Assembly (NCBI RefSeq): GCF_963924675.1
Contig: NC_089230.1
Span: 4,341,001 to 4,405,000 of the forward strand
From: Phocoena phocoena
Lineage: Eukaryota; Chordata; Mammalia; Artiodactyla; Phocoenidae
Reading direction: 5' to 3'
Length of the DNA: 64,000 nt
Shown here: one piece after another, positions 48,040 to 58,813 of the stretch
How the letters are laid out: each line of letters starts with the position of its first letter
How positions within the stretch are numbered: the stretch's first letter is position 1
The notes under the pieces: generated by a model
Database searches by the model: none
Told to the model about the DNA's origin: nothing
The model's input: the letters and a program-made list of their open reading frames with translations, nothing else
Made by a program: the position numbers and the translations under genes

Positions 48040-48190
48040 GTTAGTTGCATTTATTTTTCCTCTTCTTACTTGCTTGTAAATTCCCAGAAAACAGCAGCCA
48101 ATTTTTAATACAACTCTATATCCTTCACAATTTCTTGCACATTATAATTCTCAGTTAAATATTTGTTAAATGACTTATTGACAGATTGAA
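48040..48190 (+). repeat. L2 LINE 3' end
   Basis: TACTTGCTTGTAAATTCCCA, ACAACTCTATATCCTTCACA, ATTTCTTGCACATTATAATT, CTCAGTTAAATATTTGTTAA and ATGACTTATTGACAGATTGA follow the L2 3' terminus. Confidence 0.6.
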
Positions 48191-48990
48191 TAAAAGACAA
48201 ATGATTGAAGTGTTACATATTAGAAAATATAGTGTTTGTCTATATTTAGCTGATAGATACGTAGTAGCATTCACTTACCTCTTGCAAATACCTTTTGAAA
48301 GTTGTAGAAAAAATAAAGCTTGCAACATACTTTTTTTCTGCCTACAGAATGAACAGCAAACTACCATGTTCTTTTATCATAAAAAAATATCCATAGTGTA
48401 ACTGTAGGAATAGACTTCTTTGTCTTTCCAGGATCTCCAGTACATATGTTGCATGCTGAGGAATTATTTTTCTTGATTTTTATCATGGCTTTCTTGTTAG
48501 GCACAAAGAGGAATCTTTTTAGACAAAGCATTTAGTTTTTGTTCTTTGAGAACATGTCTGCAGCAGATATTCTTAGAAACCTTGTGGGAGGCCAAGATCC
48601 ACCTCTGTGTAGAGTGAGTCACCACTGCTTCACTAATTATGCATTATTCCTACTGCAGATTACGGGTCTAAATATCTACAAAACCAAATCCAAGGAACCT
48701 GGAGGCTAATTGGGCTGAAAACGTCCCTTTGCTCAAGCCCGAAGGTGGGGGATAAGCAGTCAATTAAGCTCTAATGGGCAAACACAGCAACCACTGCTCC
48801 CCTGTCCCCACAGCTGCCAGACTCAATGTGCTAGCTTCAAAACAGTGTGCACCAATTGTATGCCCACTTATTTCCCAGAAGCAATTTCCTGGTAAGATCT
48901 GATGCTCTATTGTTGGGATTTCCTTTTCAAAAATATTAGTTAACAGTGTTTCTTTCAAGAAATCCAGTTTGTGAGGCACCATGATGGCTC
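48191..48990. other. Unassigned non-coding DNA
   Basis: No recognisable gene or repeat; frames at 48186-48401 (plus) and 48764-49009 (minus) are unsupported. Confidence 0.4.
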
Positions 48991-50030
48991 CTGGGGTGAC
49001 TAAGAGCATTTGCCTTACAGAAACCTACCTTCTAATGGGGAAGAAACAGACACATGCACAATTAAAAAGAGCTGATGAAGGATGGGAGACAAAATAGGGA
49101 TGTGCTCAAAATAGGCTGAGCCTTCAACTCCAAATTGGAACTCTGGCATTACGGCAAGGGCCTCCTTTAATTTCTATTCCAGGGTCTTACATGGGTCATA
49201 GGGCAACAGGAAACTTCAGACAGAGAGTTCTTTTCTACCTCTTTCACCTAAGGTACTGGTTAGGTCCAGAAGGTATCAAAAAGCCACAGGATAGATAAGA
49301 CACAGAACATTAACTTTACCAGAAGGATATTTGAAACAGTCTTGCATAGAGACACACATTTGTCCAAAATGCATTTATATAGTGGCTGCGATGTTCCATG
49401 TGGTCTTCTAGGCACTGGGGATTGAGCACTGAACTCAATCAAGGATGACTCTGTTCTCATGGAGTGTCATTCATAGGGGAGTGGTGGTGGGGGGTGTTGG
49501 ACAATAAACGAATAAATAAGGGCACATACAGTACTTCAGAAGGTGAGTGCCATGGACCACAACAGAGCAAGATGTAGAATGTGAATAAGGTCACCAACCA
49601 TGTGGTTTGCCTGAGACTGAGGTGTTTCCAGGACCTGGGACTTTCAGAGCTAAAACTGGAAAGTCCTGGCCACCTGAGATGAGTTTGTCATCCTAGGTAT
49701 GGGGGACACGGAGGGATCAAAGGTGACTCTAAGGATATGCACCAATATGAGGATGGACTTGGCAGTGAACAGAAATGGAGACCAGAGGTTTACAGAAATG
49801 GTGAAAGAAGAAGGGCAGAACCAGGAGGACTTTTGTGACATCTTAAGTTTAAGATGCTCATTAAATATCCCAGTGGATATGTAGGGTTGGTAACTAGGTA
49901 CAAGTCTGAATTACAGGGGAAAAAAATCAAGGTAAAAGAAATGAATTTGGGTGTCATTAGAATATGAATACATAGCATGTATTGCATTAAAGTCATTGGG
50001 CTGACTGCAATCACTGAGGCGCTGTAGTTA
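48991..50030 (-). repeat. L2 LINE 3' region, antisense, in pieces
   Basis: A first scrap (CTACCTTCTAATGGGGAAGA, AACAGACACATGCACAATTA) near 49025 and a longer one from about 49375: TTCTAGGCACTGGGGATTGA, CTGTTCTCATGGAGTGTCAT, GGACAATAAACGAATAAATA. It continues as GTTTAAGATGCTCATTAAAT, ATCCCAGTGGATATGTAGGG and ATTTGGGTGTCATTAGAATA, the complement of upstream L2 sequence. The small overlapping frames here are not genes. Confidence 0.6.
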
Positions 50031-50921
50031 TAATGCCACTGGGAATGATCCAGAAGAGGAGGAAATTTGATGATGCAAAAGAGAAATGATGATTTGCAAA
50101 AGAGATGCTCTTGAATGATTCAGAGGGAAGAGGATGTAGTGCACACAAGGAGGGATGATTCTAGATAGGAGAAGAAACAGCTTATGCCTGGTTATAGTGG
50201 AAGGGGTGATGGTGTACATGGTACAGATACTGGGAAATTGGAGATGGCAGTTCTCTGTTTTCTCAGTGAAGCAAAAATGTCAACTGGGAGTGAGAAGCTG
50301 TTGGAAGTTTGAGGAGAGAGAAATGTTGAGAGGGACCCAAGGAGAGGGGGGCATTGGCTGCCTAATGGAGATGTAGGAAGACTGATAAAAAACACTAAGG
50401 TTAGTCATAATTAAAAGTAAGATGAGTCAATGTGGCTGCATTTTATCCAGCTGCATTTCGCTGTATAGATGCAAGTGTGGAGTAGGCATATGATTGCATT
50501 TATCAGAGCTGGTGTCTTGCCAGACTAGACTCTGGTTCTTAAGTACTGGAGAGAGTATATAATATACTCATCACAATGATGGATTGTGGAAGCAAAGACA
50601 TTAAGGAGAGGGTCACAATTGTTAGACTCAGGGTCACTGAAGGGCATAACTGGAAAGACAGGAGGTGTTTACTGTCAATGGAATGCCTGTAGTTGAGATC
50701 ATGGGGAGGCACATGTATTGAGAACAATGAGGTGTACCATGGATCACAGTGGAGAGGAAGACAAGATCACTAGAAGGGAGAGAAATTGAACTAAGCAGCC
50801 AGAATATCAGAAGTATCATTTATGAGAGTGTTTTCAAATTTCAGTTTATGATCAATAGTGAGTTATAATGTAAATTGAATGGGTACTTAAAAATCTTTTT
50901 TGAACTAGAAAGGTAGAGTAA

Positions 50922-50955
50922 AAATAGAATAGAATAGAATAGAATAGAATAGAGA
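50922..50955 (+). repeat. (GAATA)n pentanucleotide repeat
   Basis: About six near-perfect AGAAT units. Confidence 0.95.
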
Positions 50956-51005
50956 ATACAGGAGTTCATTGCATTTAATATGAATAAGGATGGTTTTCTG
51001 AAATG

Positions 51006-51050
51006 CATGTGTGTGTATGTGTGTGTGTGTGGGTGGGTGGGTGGGTGTGT
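51006..51050 (+). repeat. (GT)n(GGGT)n microsatellite
   Basis: TG repeats passing into four GGTG units, then a short TG run. Confidence 0.95.
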
Positions 51051-52189
51051 ACTCAGTCATGGTATAACTTATTAGTTACTCATTTCATACTGGAGGTCTC
51101 TGTAGTGATATCTGAGACCTATTGCTCTGTGTGATTATCAAAATCATCATAATAATGGCAGGAGCAGGGCTGAAAAAGCATCATGTTTGGATGTCACGAT
51201 CTTCAAGGAATGATGGAGGGTGACCAGGGACTCTGACGGACTATGCCAGGAAAAGGTTCTATGTTAAGGGGCTGTGGAGGGAGGAGGGAATATGACCTGG
51301 AGCTGGCAGTGCTGACTAAGTGAATCTCGTCCTCCACTCCAGGCACAGTGGTGAGCAGTGTGGGAGAGAAAGCAGCTGGTATCGAAGCGGGTCCCTGGGG
51401 AAGATACATCCTTAGGACAGAGCTGGTACTATGCAGGGAATTGCAAATGTACATGTCTTTTCAAATAAATATAGGAGACATCAAAGAAATTTGTCACTTA
51501 AAGGTGGAGAATTCTGCAGGTTCCACCCTTGGGCTGAGAACTGCGTGTGTTCTCTCCCTTGCTCTTGGGGCATATTTCATATTCCTTGAATCACTACGAG
51601 AAGCACTGACCTAAGGGGAAGTGACTAATATCTTTTGAGTGTCCACTCACTACTTGGTAGCCATTATTCTATTCTCAGAAAAGAAATATGTTCTAAGTAC
51701 TGTTCTAATTTTAGAGATAAAGAGACTGATACACAACACTTCTGTTTTGTAAGATTGTACATATGAAGTAGCAGAGGCACAATTAGAACACACCTCTGTT
51801 TGACCTCAGAGCCCAGGCTATTTTCACTATGCCACCATGTAGATTTGGAATGTCTCATGCACACCCACCAGTTATGCTCAATGGTATAAGGTTGAAAGAT
51901 TTTCATCTAAGGTAAGGAACAAGATGGGGTGCCAACTCTCAACACTCTTATTTAACATAATGCTAGAAGTCCTAGCCATAGCAATCAGGAAAAAGAAAGA
52001 AATAAAAGACATTCAAATCAGAAAAGAAGTAAAATTGTCTTTGTTTGCATATAATATGATCTTATATGTAGAAAATGCTAAGGACTCCATTCAAGAACTG
52101 TTAGAAGCAATCAACAAATTTGGAAAGTTGCAGAACCCAAAATCAACATACAGAAAGTAGTTGTGATTCTATACACTAAAAAGGAAATA

Positions 52190-52957
52190 CAGTAAGTCCC
52201 CTACATACAAATGAGTTCCATTCCGAGAGTGCATTCCTAAGTTCAATTTGTTCATAAGTCCACCAAAGTTAGCCTAGGTACCCAACTAACACAATCAGCT
52301 ATATAGTACTGCACTGTAATAGGTTTATAATACTTTTCACACAAATAAAGAAACACGAAAAATAAAACATTTTAAATCTTACAGTACAGTACCTTGAAAA
52401 GTACAGTAATAGTCCAGTACAACAGCTGGCATATAGGGGCTGGCGTCGAGTGAACAGGCAAGAAGAGTTACTGACTGCAGGAGTGAGAGGAGGTGGGAGA
52501 TGATAGAGCTGAAGGATAGTCAGCAATAGGAGATGGAGAGTAAGCTGCAATTTCACTCATGCCTGATGTTGATGGCACAGGTTCTGGTTTCTTAATGGAT
52601 TCAATTCTATCTACCTTCTTGAAAAAATGATGTAGTGATGTCTGGGTAGTAGCTCCTTTATTCTCATCATAGATGACATGGTAGCACTGGAGTGCATTCT
52701 GAATGGCATCTGCCATGTTCATGTACCATTCTATGTTCGGGTCCTGTGCCTTAAAAACTAACAGTGTCTCCTCAAATAAAGAAAATCCCCTGGGCATTTC
52801 CTGTGTTGTGAATCTTTTCAGTTCTTCAGTTACTTCTTCCTCTTGACTCTCTTTTTCCTTTCTCTGGGCCTCCAATTCAATCAGGTCCTCATTAGTAATG
52901 CACGTTCACATCTTTGAAAGTTTGCAACTTGAAGATTAGTAGGTAGGGGACTTGCTG
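52190..52957 (-). mobile_element. Tigger1-type (pogo/Tc1-mariner) DNA transposon, non-autonomous
   Basis: Terminal inverted repeats CAGTAAGTCCCCTAC (52190-52204) and GTAGGGGACTTGCTG (52943-52957) match with one mismatch over 15 bases. A TA dinucleotide flanks both sides (52188-52189 and 52958-52959), as expected for Tc1/mariner-class insertion. Internal sequence includes TTAGCCTAGGTACCCAACTA and CTTACAGTACAGTACCTTGA, typical of the cetartiodactyl Tigger1 group. At 768 bp it is an internally deleted derivative of a full Tigger1 and keeps only the C-terminal part of the transposase frame. It inserted into the L1 at 51905-54925, so it is the younger of the two. Confidence 0.9.
52468..52875 (-). 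pseudogene. Tigger transposase C-terminal remnant (135 codons, open)
   Basis: The translation holds the C-terminal tail of a Tigger/pogo transposase like that behind human TIGD1: an EAQRKEKESQEEEVTEELKR acidic stretch, TTQEMPRGFSLFEETLLVF, AQDPNIEWYMNMADAIQNAL, and a Ser/Pro-rich end with EPVPSTSGMSEIAAYSPSP. The helix-turn-helix DNA-binding and DDE catalytic domains, which belong upstream, are absent. The start is an internal methionine, so this is not a functional transposase. The frame is unusually clean for an old element, perhaps by chance given its short length. Confidence 0.8.
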
Positions 52958-54236
52958 TATCTAAAAAAGAAATAAATAGAAAAATCCTGTTCACAGTAAC
53001 ATCAAGAAGAGTAAAATGCTTAGGAATAAATTTAACCAGGGAGGTGAAAGCCCCGTACACTGAAAACTATAGGACACTGAATAAAGAAATTAACAAAGAT
53101 GCAACTGGAAAAATATTCCATGTTCATGGGTCAGAAGAATAAATATTGTTAAAATGTCCATACTACCCAAAGATAAAGACATCTATAGATTCTATGCAAA
53201 CTCTTTTAAAATTTCCAATGGCATATTTCCCAGAAATGTTAAAAATAATCCTAATATTTGTATGGAATCACAAATGACCCCAGGTAGCCAAAGCAATCTT
53301 AATTAAAAACAAAGCCAGAGGCATCACACTTCCTGATTTAAAACTATACTGCAAATTATAGTAACCAAAACAGTATGGTATTGGCATAAAAATAGACACA
53401 TAGACCAATGGAACAGAAGCAAGAGCCCAGAAATAAATGCTGGCATATACAGTCAACTAATATTTGACAAGCAGGCTAAGAATACTCAATGGGAAAAGGA
53501 CAGTCTCTTCAATAAACGGTGCTGGGAAAACTGGATACCCACATGCGGAAGAATAAAATGTCTATCTTATAACACTGATAGAAATTAAGTCAAAATGGAT
53601 CAAAGAGTTAAACATAAGACCTGAAACTGTAAAACTATAAAAATGGGGAAAAGTTTCCTTAACATTGATCTTGGCAATAAGTTTTTCGGTAAGACACCAA
53701 AAGCACAAGCAATAAAAGCAAAAATTAATAAGTGGGACTACATCACACTAAAAAGCTTCTGCACAGCAGAAGAAGAAAATCAATACAAGAGTAAGGCAAC
53801 CTATGAAATGGGAGAAAATATTTGCAATTAATATGTCTGATAAGGAGTTGATATCCAAAATATATAACTCATATAACTCCATACCCAAAAAATACAGACA
53901 ATATGATTCAAAATGGGCAAAAGAACTGAATAATCATTTCTCTAAAGAAGACATATACAAAGAAAAGACTTATGTGAAATAAATGATCAACATCACTAAT
54001 CATCAGGGAAGTGCAAATTAAAACCACAATGAGATATCATCTCACAGGTCTTAGAATAGTTATCATAAAAAAGAAAAGAGATAACTAGTGTTGGTGAAGA
54101 CATGGAGAAAAGGGAACCCTTGTACACTGCTGCAGAAAATGTAAATTGGTGCAGTCACTATGGAAAAGCAGTATGGAGGTTTCTCAAAAAATTAAAAATA
54201 GAACTACCATACGTTCCAGAGTTCCCACTTCTGTGG

Positions 54237-54288
54237 GTATATATATATATATATATGTATACACACGCACACACACACACACATATAA
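54237..54288 (+). repeat. (AT)n(AC)n microsatellite inside L1
   Basis: About ten TA units then ACACACGCACACACAC. It sits where L1 ORF2 normally reads GGGTATATACCC, a native seed for TA expansion. Confidence 0.95.
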
Positions 54289-54925
54289 TGGAGTCAGGAT
54301 TTGTAAGATATATTTGCACTCTCATATTTATTGCCACATTATTCACAATAGCCAAGATGTGAAAACAATCTGTGTCCATCAATGGATGTATGAATAAAGA
54401 GAAGGTATCCCCCAAACACACACTGGAATATTGTTCAGCCATGAGGCAAAATGAAATCCTGCCATTTGCAACACTGATGAAACATGAGGGCGTTATGCTA
54501 AATCAGACAGGGAAAGAGAAATAAACTGTATGATCTTATGTGCACATGGAATCTAAAAAAAGCCAAACTCTTAGCAACAGAGAATAGAATGGTGGTTGCC
54601 AGGAGCTGAGGGTGGGAGAAATGGGAAGATGTTGGGCAAAGAGTACAGACTTTCAGTTATAAGATGAATAAGTTCTGGGGATCTAATGTACAGCATGGTG
54701 AATACAGTTAACAATACGGCATTATACACTTGAGAGTCACTAAGAGAAAATATCTTAAATGTCTTCACAACAAAAAAGAAATAATAATTATGTGACATGG
54801 TGGAGGTGTTAGTTAACCTATGGTGGTAACCATATAAGGGTACTAAATCAAGGTTATATACCTTAAACTTACACAATATTTTATGTCAATTATATCTCAA
54901 TAAAGCTGGGAGAAATAAAAAAAAG

Positions 54926-55055
54926 TTAAAAAAAGAAGCAATAGCTGTGGAACAAAAAATTATCAAAATTGATCAGGGTGGCTTGAAAAGGAACAAAATA
55001 TACATTCTAGAAATTAGAAGTATAATAAGTAAAATTAGAAAAAATAATTAGGTGA
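54926..55055 (+). repeat. Possible old L1 ORF1-region fragment, left piece
   Basis: A-rich sequence (GAACAAAATATACATTCTAG, AAATTAGAAGTATAATAAGT) compatible with old L1 coding sequence continued at 55505. Weak on its own. Confidence 0.35.
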
Positions 55056-55504
55056 GTGCTCTGGCAGTTTATTTATTAAAATGTTCAAAATGATCTCCCT
55101 GATTCCATGTTCTTAGATGGTCCCTTTTCACTTTGACTCTAAACTTGACCAATAGAACATTAGCAAAGATGATACAAAGAGAGACTTGAACACTGCTCTC
55201 ATGATTGCTTATTGGGGGCTTATTGTGTTCTTGCGAGCCCTCCACCTACCATCTTCTTCATGAGGAAAACACAGGCAAGTGATCTCTAACACTCCAACTT
55301 ACATCTAAGTGCTCCCCAACACTACAGCTTACATTGAGCCAACCTCCAGACATGTGAGTGATATGCTATCTCACAACAAAAATCAGACAAGCGATCCCTG
55401 ACCAGGAGAACAACTCATCTACATCAGAAAATTGTCAGATATGGTAAATGTTCGTTGTTTTAAGCCACTGATTTTGCATCAAAAAACTAATTGGTACAAC
55501 AATG
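55056..55504 (+). repeat. Probable MLT-type LTR remnant
   Basis: The right end GGTAAATGTTCGTTGTTTTA, AGCCACTGATTTTGCATCAA resembles the LTR end shared by MLT1-like families. The left portion (GATTCCATGTTCTTAGATGG, TTGACCAATAGAACATTAGC) fits the LTR body. It appears to split old L1 sequence. Borders are approximate. Confidence 0.5.
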
Positions 55505-56604
55505 TGTGGAGCAAACAGAAGATTAGACAAGGTTAAAGAGAAAATTCAGACCTAGAAGATCTAAAGTACCCAAAATGTATCATAAAGAGACTAAGAGATG
55601 GAAAAGATGAGAGAATGATACATGCAGGAAAAACTGAAAAATTTCCATATGTGTCTAATCAGAGCTCAAGCATGAGATAATAGGAATGTAGATAAGAGGA
55701 AATATTTTGAAGAGATAATGGCTGAGAACTTTCCAAAATTGTTGAAAACCACCAATCTTCAATTAATCCTCAATTCAGGATGCCCAGTGAATCCCAACAA
55801 GTAAGAAGTAGATCAACATACAGATCTAGACACACCCTGGTTAAAATGCAGAACATCAAAAGAAAAAAAAAAAAAAGATTGTGACAAACCACAAATTGAA
55901 GGGCATTTTACAAAATAACTGAGCTTCACTCTTCAAAAGTGTCTTATGAAAGACAAAGACTGAGGAACTCTTGCAGATTAAAGGAGACTAAAGGGCATAA
56001 TTAAAAGGTAAAGATAATTAAAATTGAAAAATAATAACAATGCTAGTTAAAACTCATGAGATGCAGCTAATAAGATACTTAAATTCTCATAGTCTTAAAT
56101 GTTCTTATTATGAAAGTAGAAAGACTGAAATGAATAAACTATGTCTCCAACTTAACATGTTAAAAAATAACACACAGAAAATAAAAAGAGTCAATAGGAG
56201 CAGAAATTAATAAAATGGAAAACAAACATAACATTAGATAGAATCAACAGAAGCCAAAGAGTGATAGTTAAAAACACTACTAGGAATGACAAATCTTTGG
56301 AAATATTAATTAAGGATAACAAAGAAGTTACAAAATTAACAGTATTAAAAGTGTTAAAGAGGAACATATCTGCTGATGTAGCTGAGATAAAACACTTGTA
56401 GGCAAAACTACAAAAATTAGATTGATGCATTTGAAATTTTATGTAAAATGGATAAATTCTAGAACAATTCAAATTACTAAATCTGATTTGAGAGGAGAAA
56501 GAAAATTTCCCCATTAAAGAAATTGAATTAGTAGGTAAAAATCTTCTCCAAAACCTTTTTTGCAGACCCAGAGAGTTTTTACAAGAAAGTTCTAACAAAC
56601 ATTC
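55505..56604 (+). repeat. Degraded old L1 (host of the full-length insertion), left part
   Basis: The left half has ORF1-like words: GAGATAATGGCTGAGAACTT, TCCAAAATTGTTGAAAACCA. From about 56200 it follows ORF2: GGAAAACAAACATAACATTA, GATTCAGAACAATTC-like segments, CATTAAAGAAATTGAATTAG, CAAGAAAGTTCTAACAAACA. Sequence from 63060 continues the same ORF2, so the full-length L1 landed inside this element. Between 55930 and 56200 the match is unclear. The 140-codon minus-strand frame at 56191-56613 is an antisense shadow. Confidence 0.6.
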
Positions 56605-56620
56605 AAGAAACAATTATTTC
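56605..56620 (+). repeat. 16-bp target-site duplication, left copy
   Basis: AAGAAACAATTATTTC, identical to 63044-63059. The A-rich start fits the L1 endonuclease preference for TTTT/AA cleavage. Confidence 0.92.
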
Positions 56621-57863
56621 GAAGGGGGAGCTTCAAGATGGCAGAAGAGTAAGACGCAGAGATCACCTTCCTCCCCACAAATACATCAGAAATACATCTA
56701 CATGTGGAACAACTCCTACAGAACACCTACTGAACGCTGGCAGAAGACTTCAGACCTCCCAAAAGGCAAGAAACTCCCCATGTACCTGGGTAAAGCAAAA
56801 GAAAAAAGAAAAAACAGAGACAAAAGAATAGGGATGGTACCTGCACCAGTAGGAGGGAGCTGTGAAGGAGGAAAAGTTTCCACACACTAGGAAGCCCCTT
56901 CGTGGGAGGAGACTGAGGGTGGGGAAGGGGGGAAACTTCAGAGACACGGAGGAGAGCACAGCCACAGGAGTGCGGAGGGCAAAGAGGAGAGATTCCTGCA
57001 CAGAGGATCCGTGCCGACCAGCACTCACCAGCCCGAGAGGCTTGTTTGCTCCCCCGCCAGGGCGGGCGGGGGCTGGGAGCTGAGGCTTGGGCTTCGGAGG
57101 TCAGATCCCAGGGAGAGGACTGGGGTTGGCTGCGTGAACACAGCCTGCAGGAGGTTAGTGCACCACGGCTAGCCGGGAGGGAGTCCGGGAAAAAGTCTGG
57201 AGCTGCCGAAGAGGCAAGAGACTTTTTCTTGCCTCTTTGTTTCCTGGTGCACGGGGAGAGGGGATTAAGAGTGCTGCTTAAAGGAGCTCCAGAGATGGGC
57301 ACGAGCCCGACTATCAGCATGGACCCCAGAGACGGGCATGAGATGCTCAGGCTGCTGCTGCCACCACCAAGAAGCCTGTGTGCGAGCACAGGTCACTCTC
57401 CACACCTCCCCTCCCGGGAGCCTGTGCAGCCCGCCACTGCCAGGGTCCCATGGTCCACAGAGACCTCCCAGCTCCATGTAATACCAAATGGCAAAAATCT
57501 CCCAGAGATCTCCATCTCAGCACAAAGATCCAGCTGCACTCAACGACCCGCAAGCTACAGTGCTCGACACCTTATGCCAAACAACTAGCAAGACAGGAAC
57601 ACAAGTCCACCCATTAGCAGAGAGGCTGCCTAAAATAATAAGGTCACAGATACCCCAGAAGACACAACCATATGTGGACCTGCCAACCAGAAAGACAAGA
57701 TACAGCCTCATCCACCGGAACACAGGCACTAGTCCCCTCCACCAGGAAGCCTATATAACCCACTGAACCAACCTTAGCCACTGGGGGCAGACACCAAAAA
57801 CAATGGGAACTATGAGCCTGCAGCCTGCCAAAAGGAGACCCCAAACACAGTAAATTAAGCAAA
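56621..57863 (+). promoter_or_regulatory. L1 5' UTR / internal Pol II promoter
   Basis: About 1.24 kb upstream of ORF1. CAAGATGGC at 56634-56642 matches the YY1-type site that fixes the transcription start in L1 promoters. The central part (56870-57480) is GC-rich with a CpG-dense core near 57050-57070 (CCGCCAGGGCGGGCGGGGGC), the richest such tract in the window outside SINEs. There are no tandem monomers, so it is unlike the mouse arrangement. Many CpGs already read TpG or CpA, as expected after methylation-linked decay. A 220-codon antisense frame (57389-56727) and a 180-codon sense frame (57046-57588) overlap here. Confidence 0.85.
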
Positions 57864-58755
57864 ATGAGAAGACAGAGAAACACACATCACATGAAGGAGC
57901 AAGATAAAAACCCACCAGATCTAACAAATGAAGAAGAAATAGGCAGTCTACCTGAAAAAGAATTCAGAATAATGATAGTAAACATGATCCAAAATCTTGG
58001 AAATAGAATGGAGAAAATAAAAGAAACGTTTATCAAGGATGTAGAAGAATTAATGATGAACAAACAATGATGAACAACACAATAAATGAAATTAAAAATT
58101 CTCTAGAAGGGATCAATAGCAGAATAACTAAGGCAGAAGAACGGATAAGTGACCTGGAAGATAAAATAGTGGAAATAACTACTGCAGGCAGAATAAACAA
58201 AAAAGAATGAAAAGAATTGAGGACAGTCTCAGAGACCTCTGGAACAACATTAAACGCACCAACATTCAAATTATATGGGTTCCAGAAGAAGAAGAGAAAA
58301 AGAAAGGGACTGAGAGAATATTTGAAGAGATTATAGTTGAAAACTCCCCTAATATGGGAAAGGAAATAGTTAATAAAGTCCAGGAAGCACAGAGAGTCCC
58401 ATACAGGATAAATTCAAGGAGAAACATGCCAAGGCACATATTAATCAAACTATCAAAAATTAAATACAAAGAAAAAATACTAAAAGCAGCAAGGGAAAAA
58501 CAACAAATAACACACAAGGGACTCTCCATAAGGTTAACAGCTGATCTTTCAGCAGAAACTCTGCAATTCAAAAGGGAGTGGCAGGACATATTTAAAGTGA
58601 TGAAAGGGAAAAACCTACAACCAACATTACTCTACCCAGCAAGGATCTCATTCAGATTCAATGGAGAAATTAAAACCTTTACAGACAAGCAAAAGCTAAG
58701 AGAATTCAGCACCACCAAACCAGCTTTACAACAAATGCTAAAGGAACTTCTCTAG
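57864..58755 (+). pseudogene. L1 ORF1 (nucleic-acid-binding chaperone), two frame breaks
   Basis: ORF1p binds L1 RNA as a trimer. The first frame (57864-58070) covers the variable N-terminus and the start of the coiled coil. It ends early because a 14-base unit, AATGATGAACAAAC, is tandemly repeated around 58052-58079, shifting the frame by two. The coiled coil then continues out of frame (EIKNSLEGINSR, ISDLEDKIVEI at 58070-58200). A further shift of about one base near 58195-58207 puts the rest in a third frame, which stays open to 58755. That last frame includes the RRM-like region and C-terminal domain (RRNMPRHILIKLSKIKYKEK, ARISFRFNGEIKTFTDKQKL, ending LQQMLKELL). The full-length protein cannot be made. 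Confidence 0.9.
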
Positions 58756-58813
58756 GCAGGAAACACAAGACAAGGAAAAGACCTACAATAACAAACCCAA
58801 AACAATTAAGAAA

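Larger units (their letters stand above)
50031..51904. other. Unassigned non-coding DNA, purine-rich on the plus strand
   Basis: 50031-50830 is unusually G/A-rich on the plus strand and may be further decayed antisense L2. No gene recognised. Overlapping 61- to 88-codon frames at 50155-51614 have no recognisable similarity. Confidence 0.4.
51905..54925 (+). repeat. Old L1 (reverse-transcriptase region to 3' end), split by Tigger1
   Basis: Starts at the reverse-transcriptase motif region (translation MGCQLSTLLFNIMLEVLAIA at 51924), is interrupted at 52190-52957, and resumes with ACACTGAAAACTATAGGACA. It continues through ORF2 C-terminus (GAAAATATTTGCAATTAATA, AATTGGTGCAGTCACTATGG) to a 3' UTR with GAATACAGTTAACAATACGG and CAATTATATCTCAATAAAGC. 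Excluding Tigger it is about 2.25 kb and is 5'-truncated. Frames survive only in short pieces (51924-52160, 53643-53831, 54102-54362). The 3' UTR form is of an older L1M-type group, and no TSD was identified. Confidence 0.85.

Noticed and set aside
27649..51050. Tandem arrays considered as CRISPR or minisatellite
   Set aside because: The arrays are 2-6 bp simple repeats with no spacers; the DNA is mammalian.
56191..56613. A 140-codon minus-strand frame
   Set aside because: Lies antisense to decayed L1 ORF2; Phe/Leu-rich composition is the usual shadow of A-rich coding sequence.
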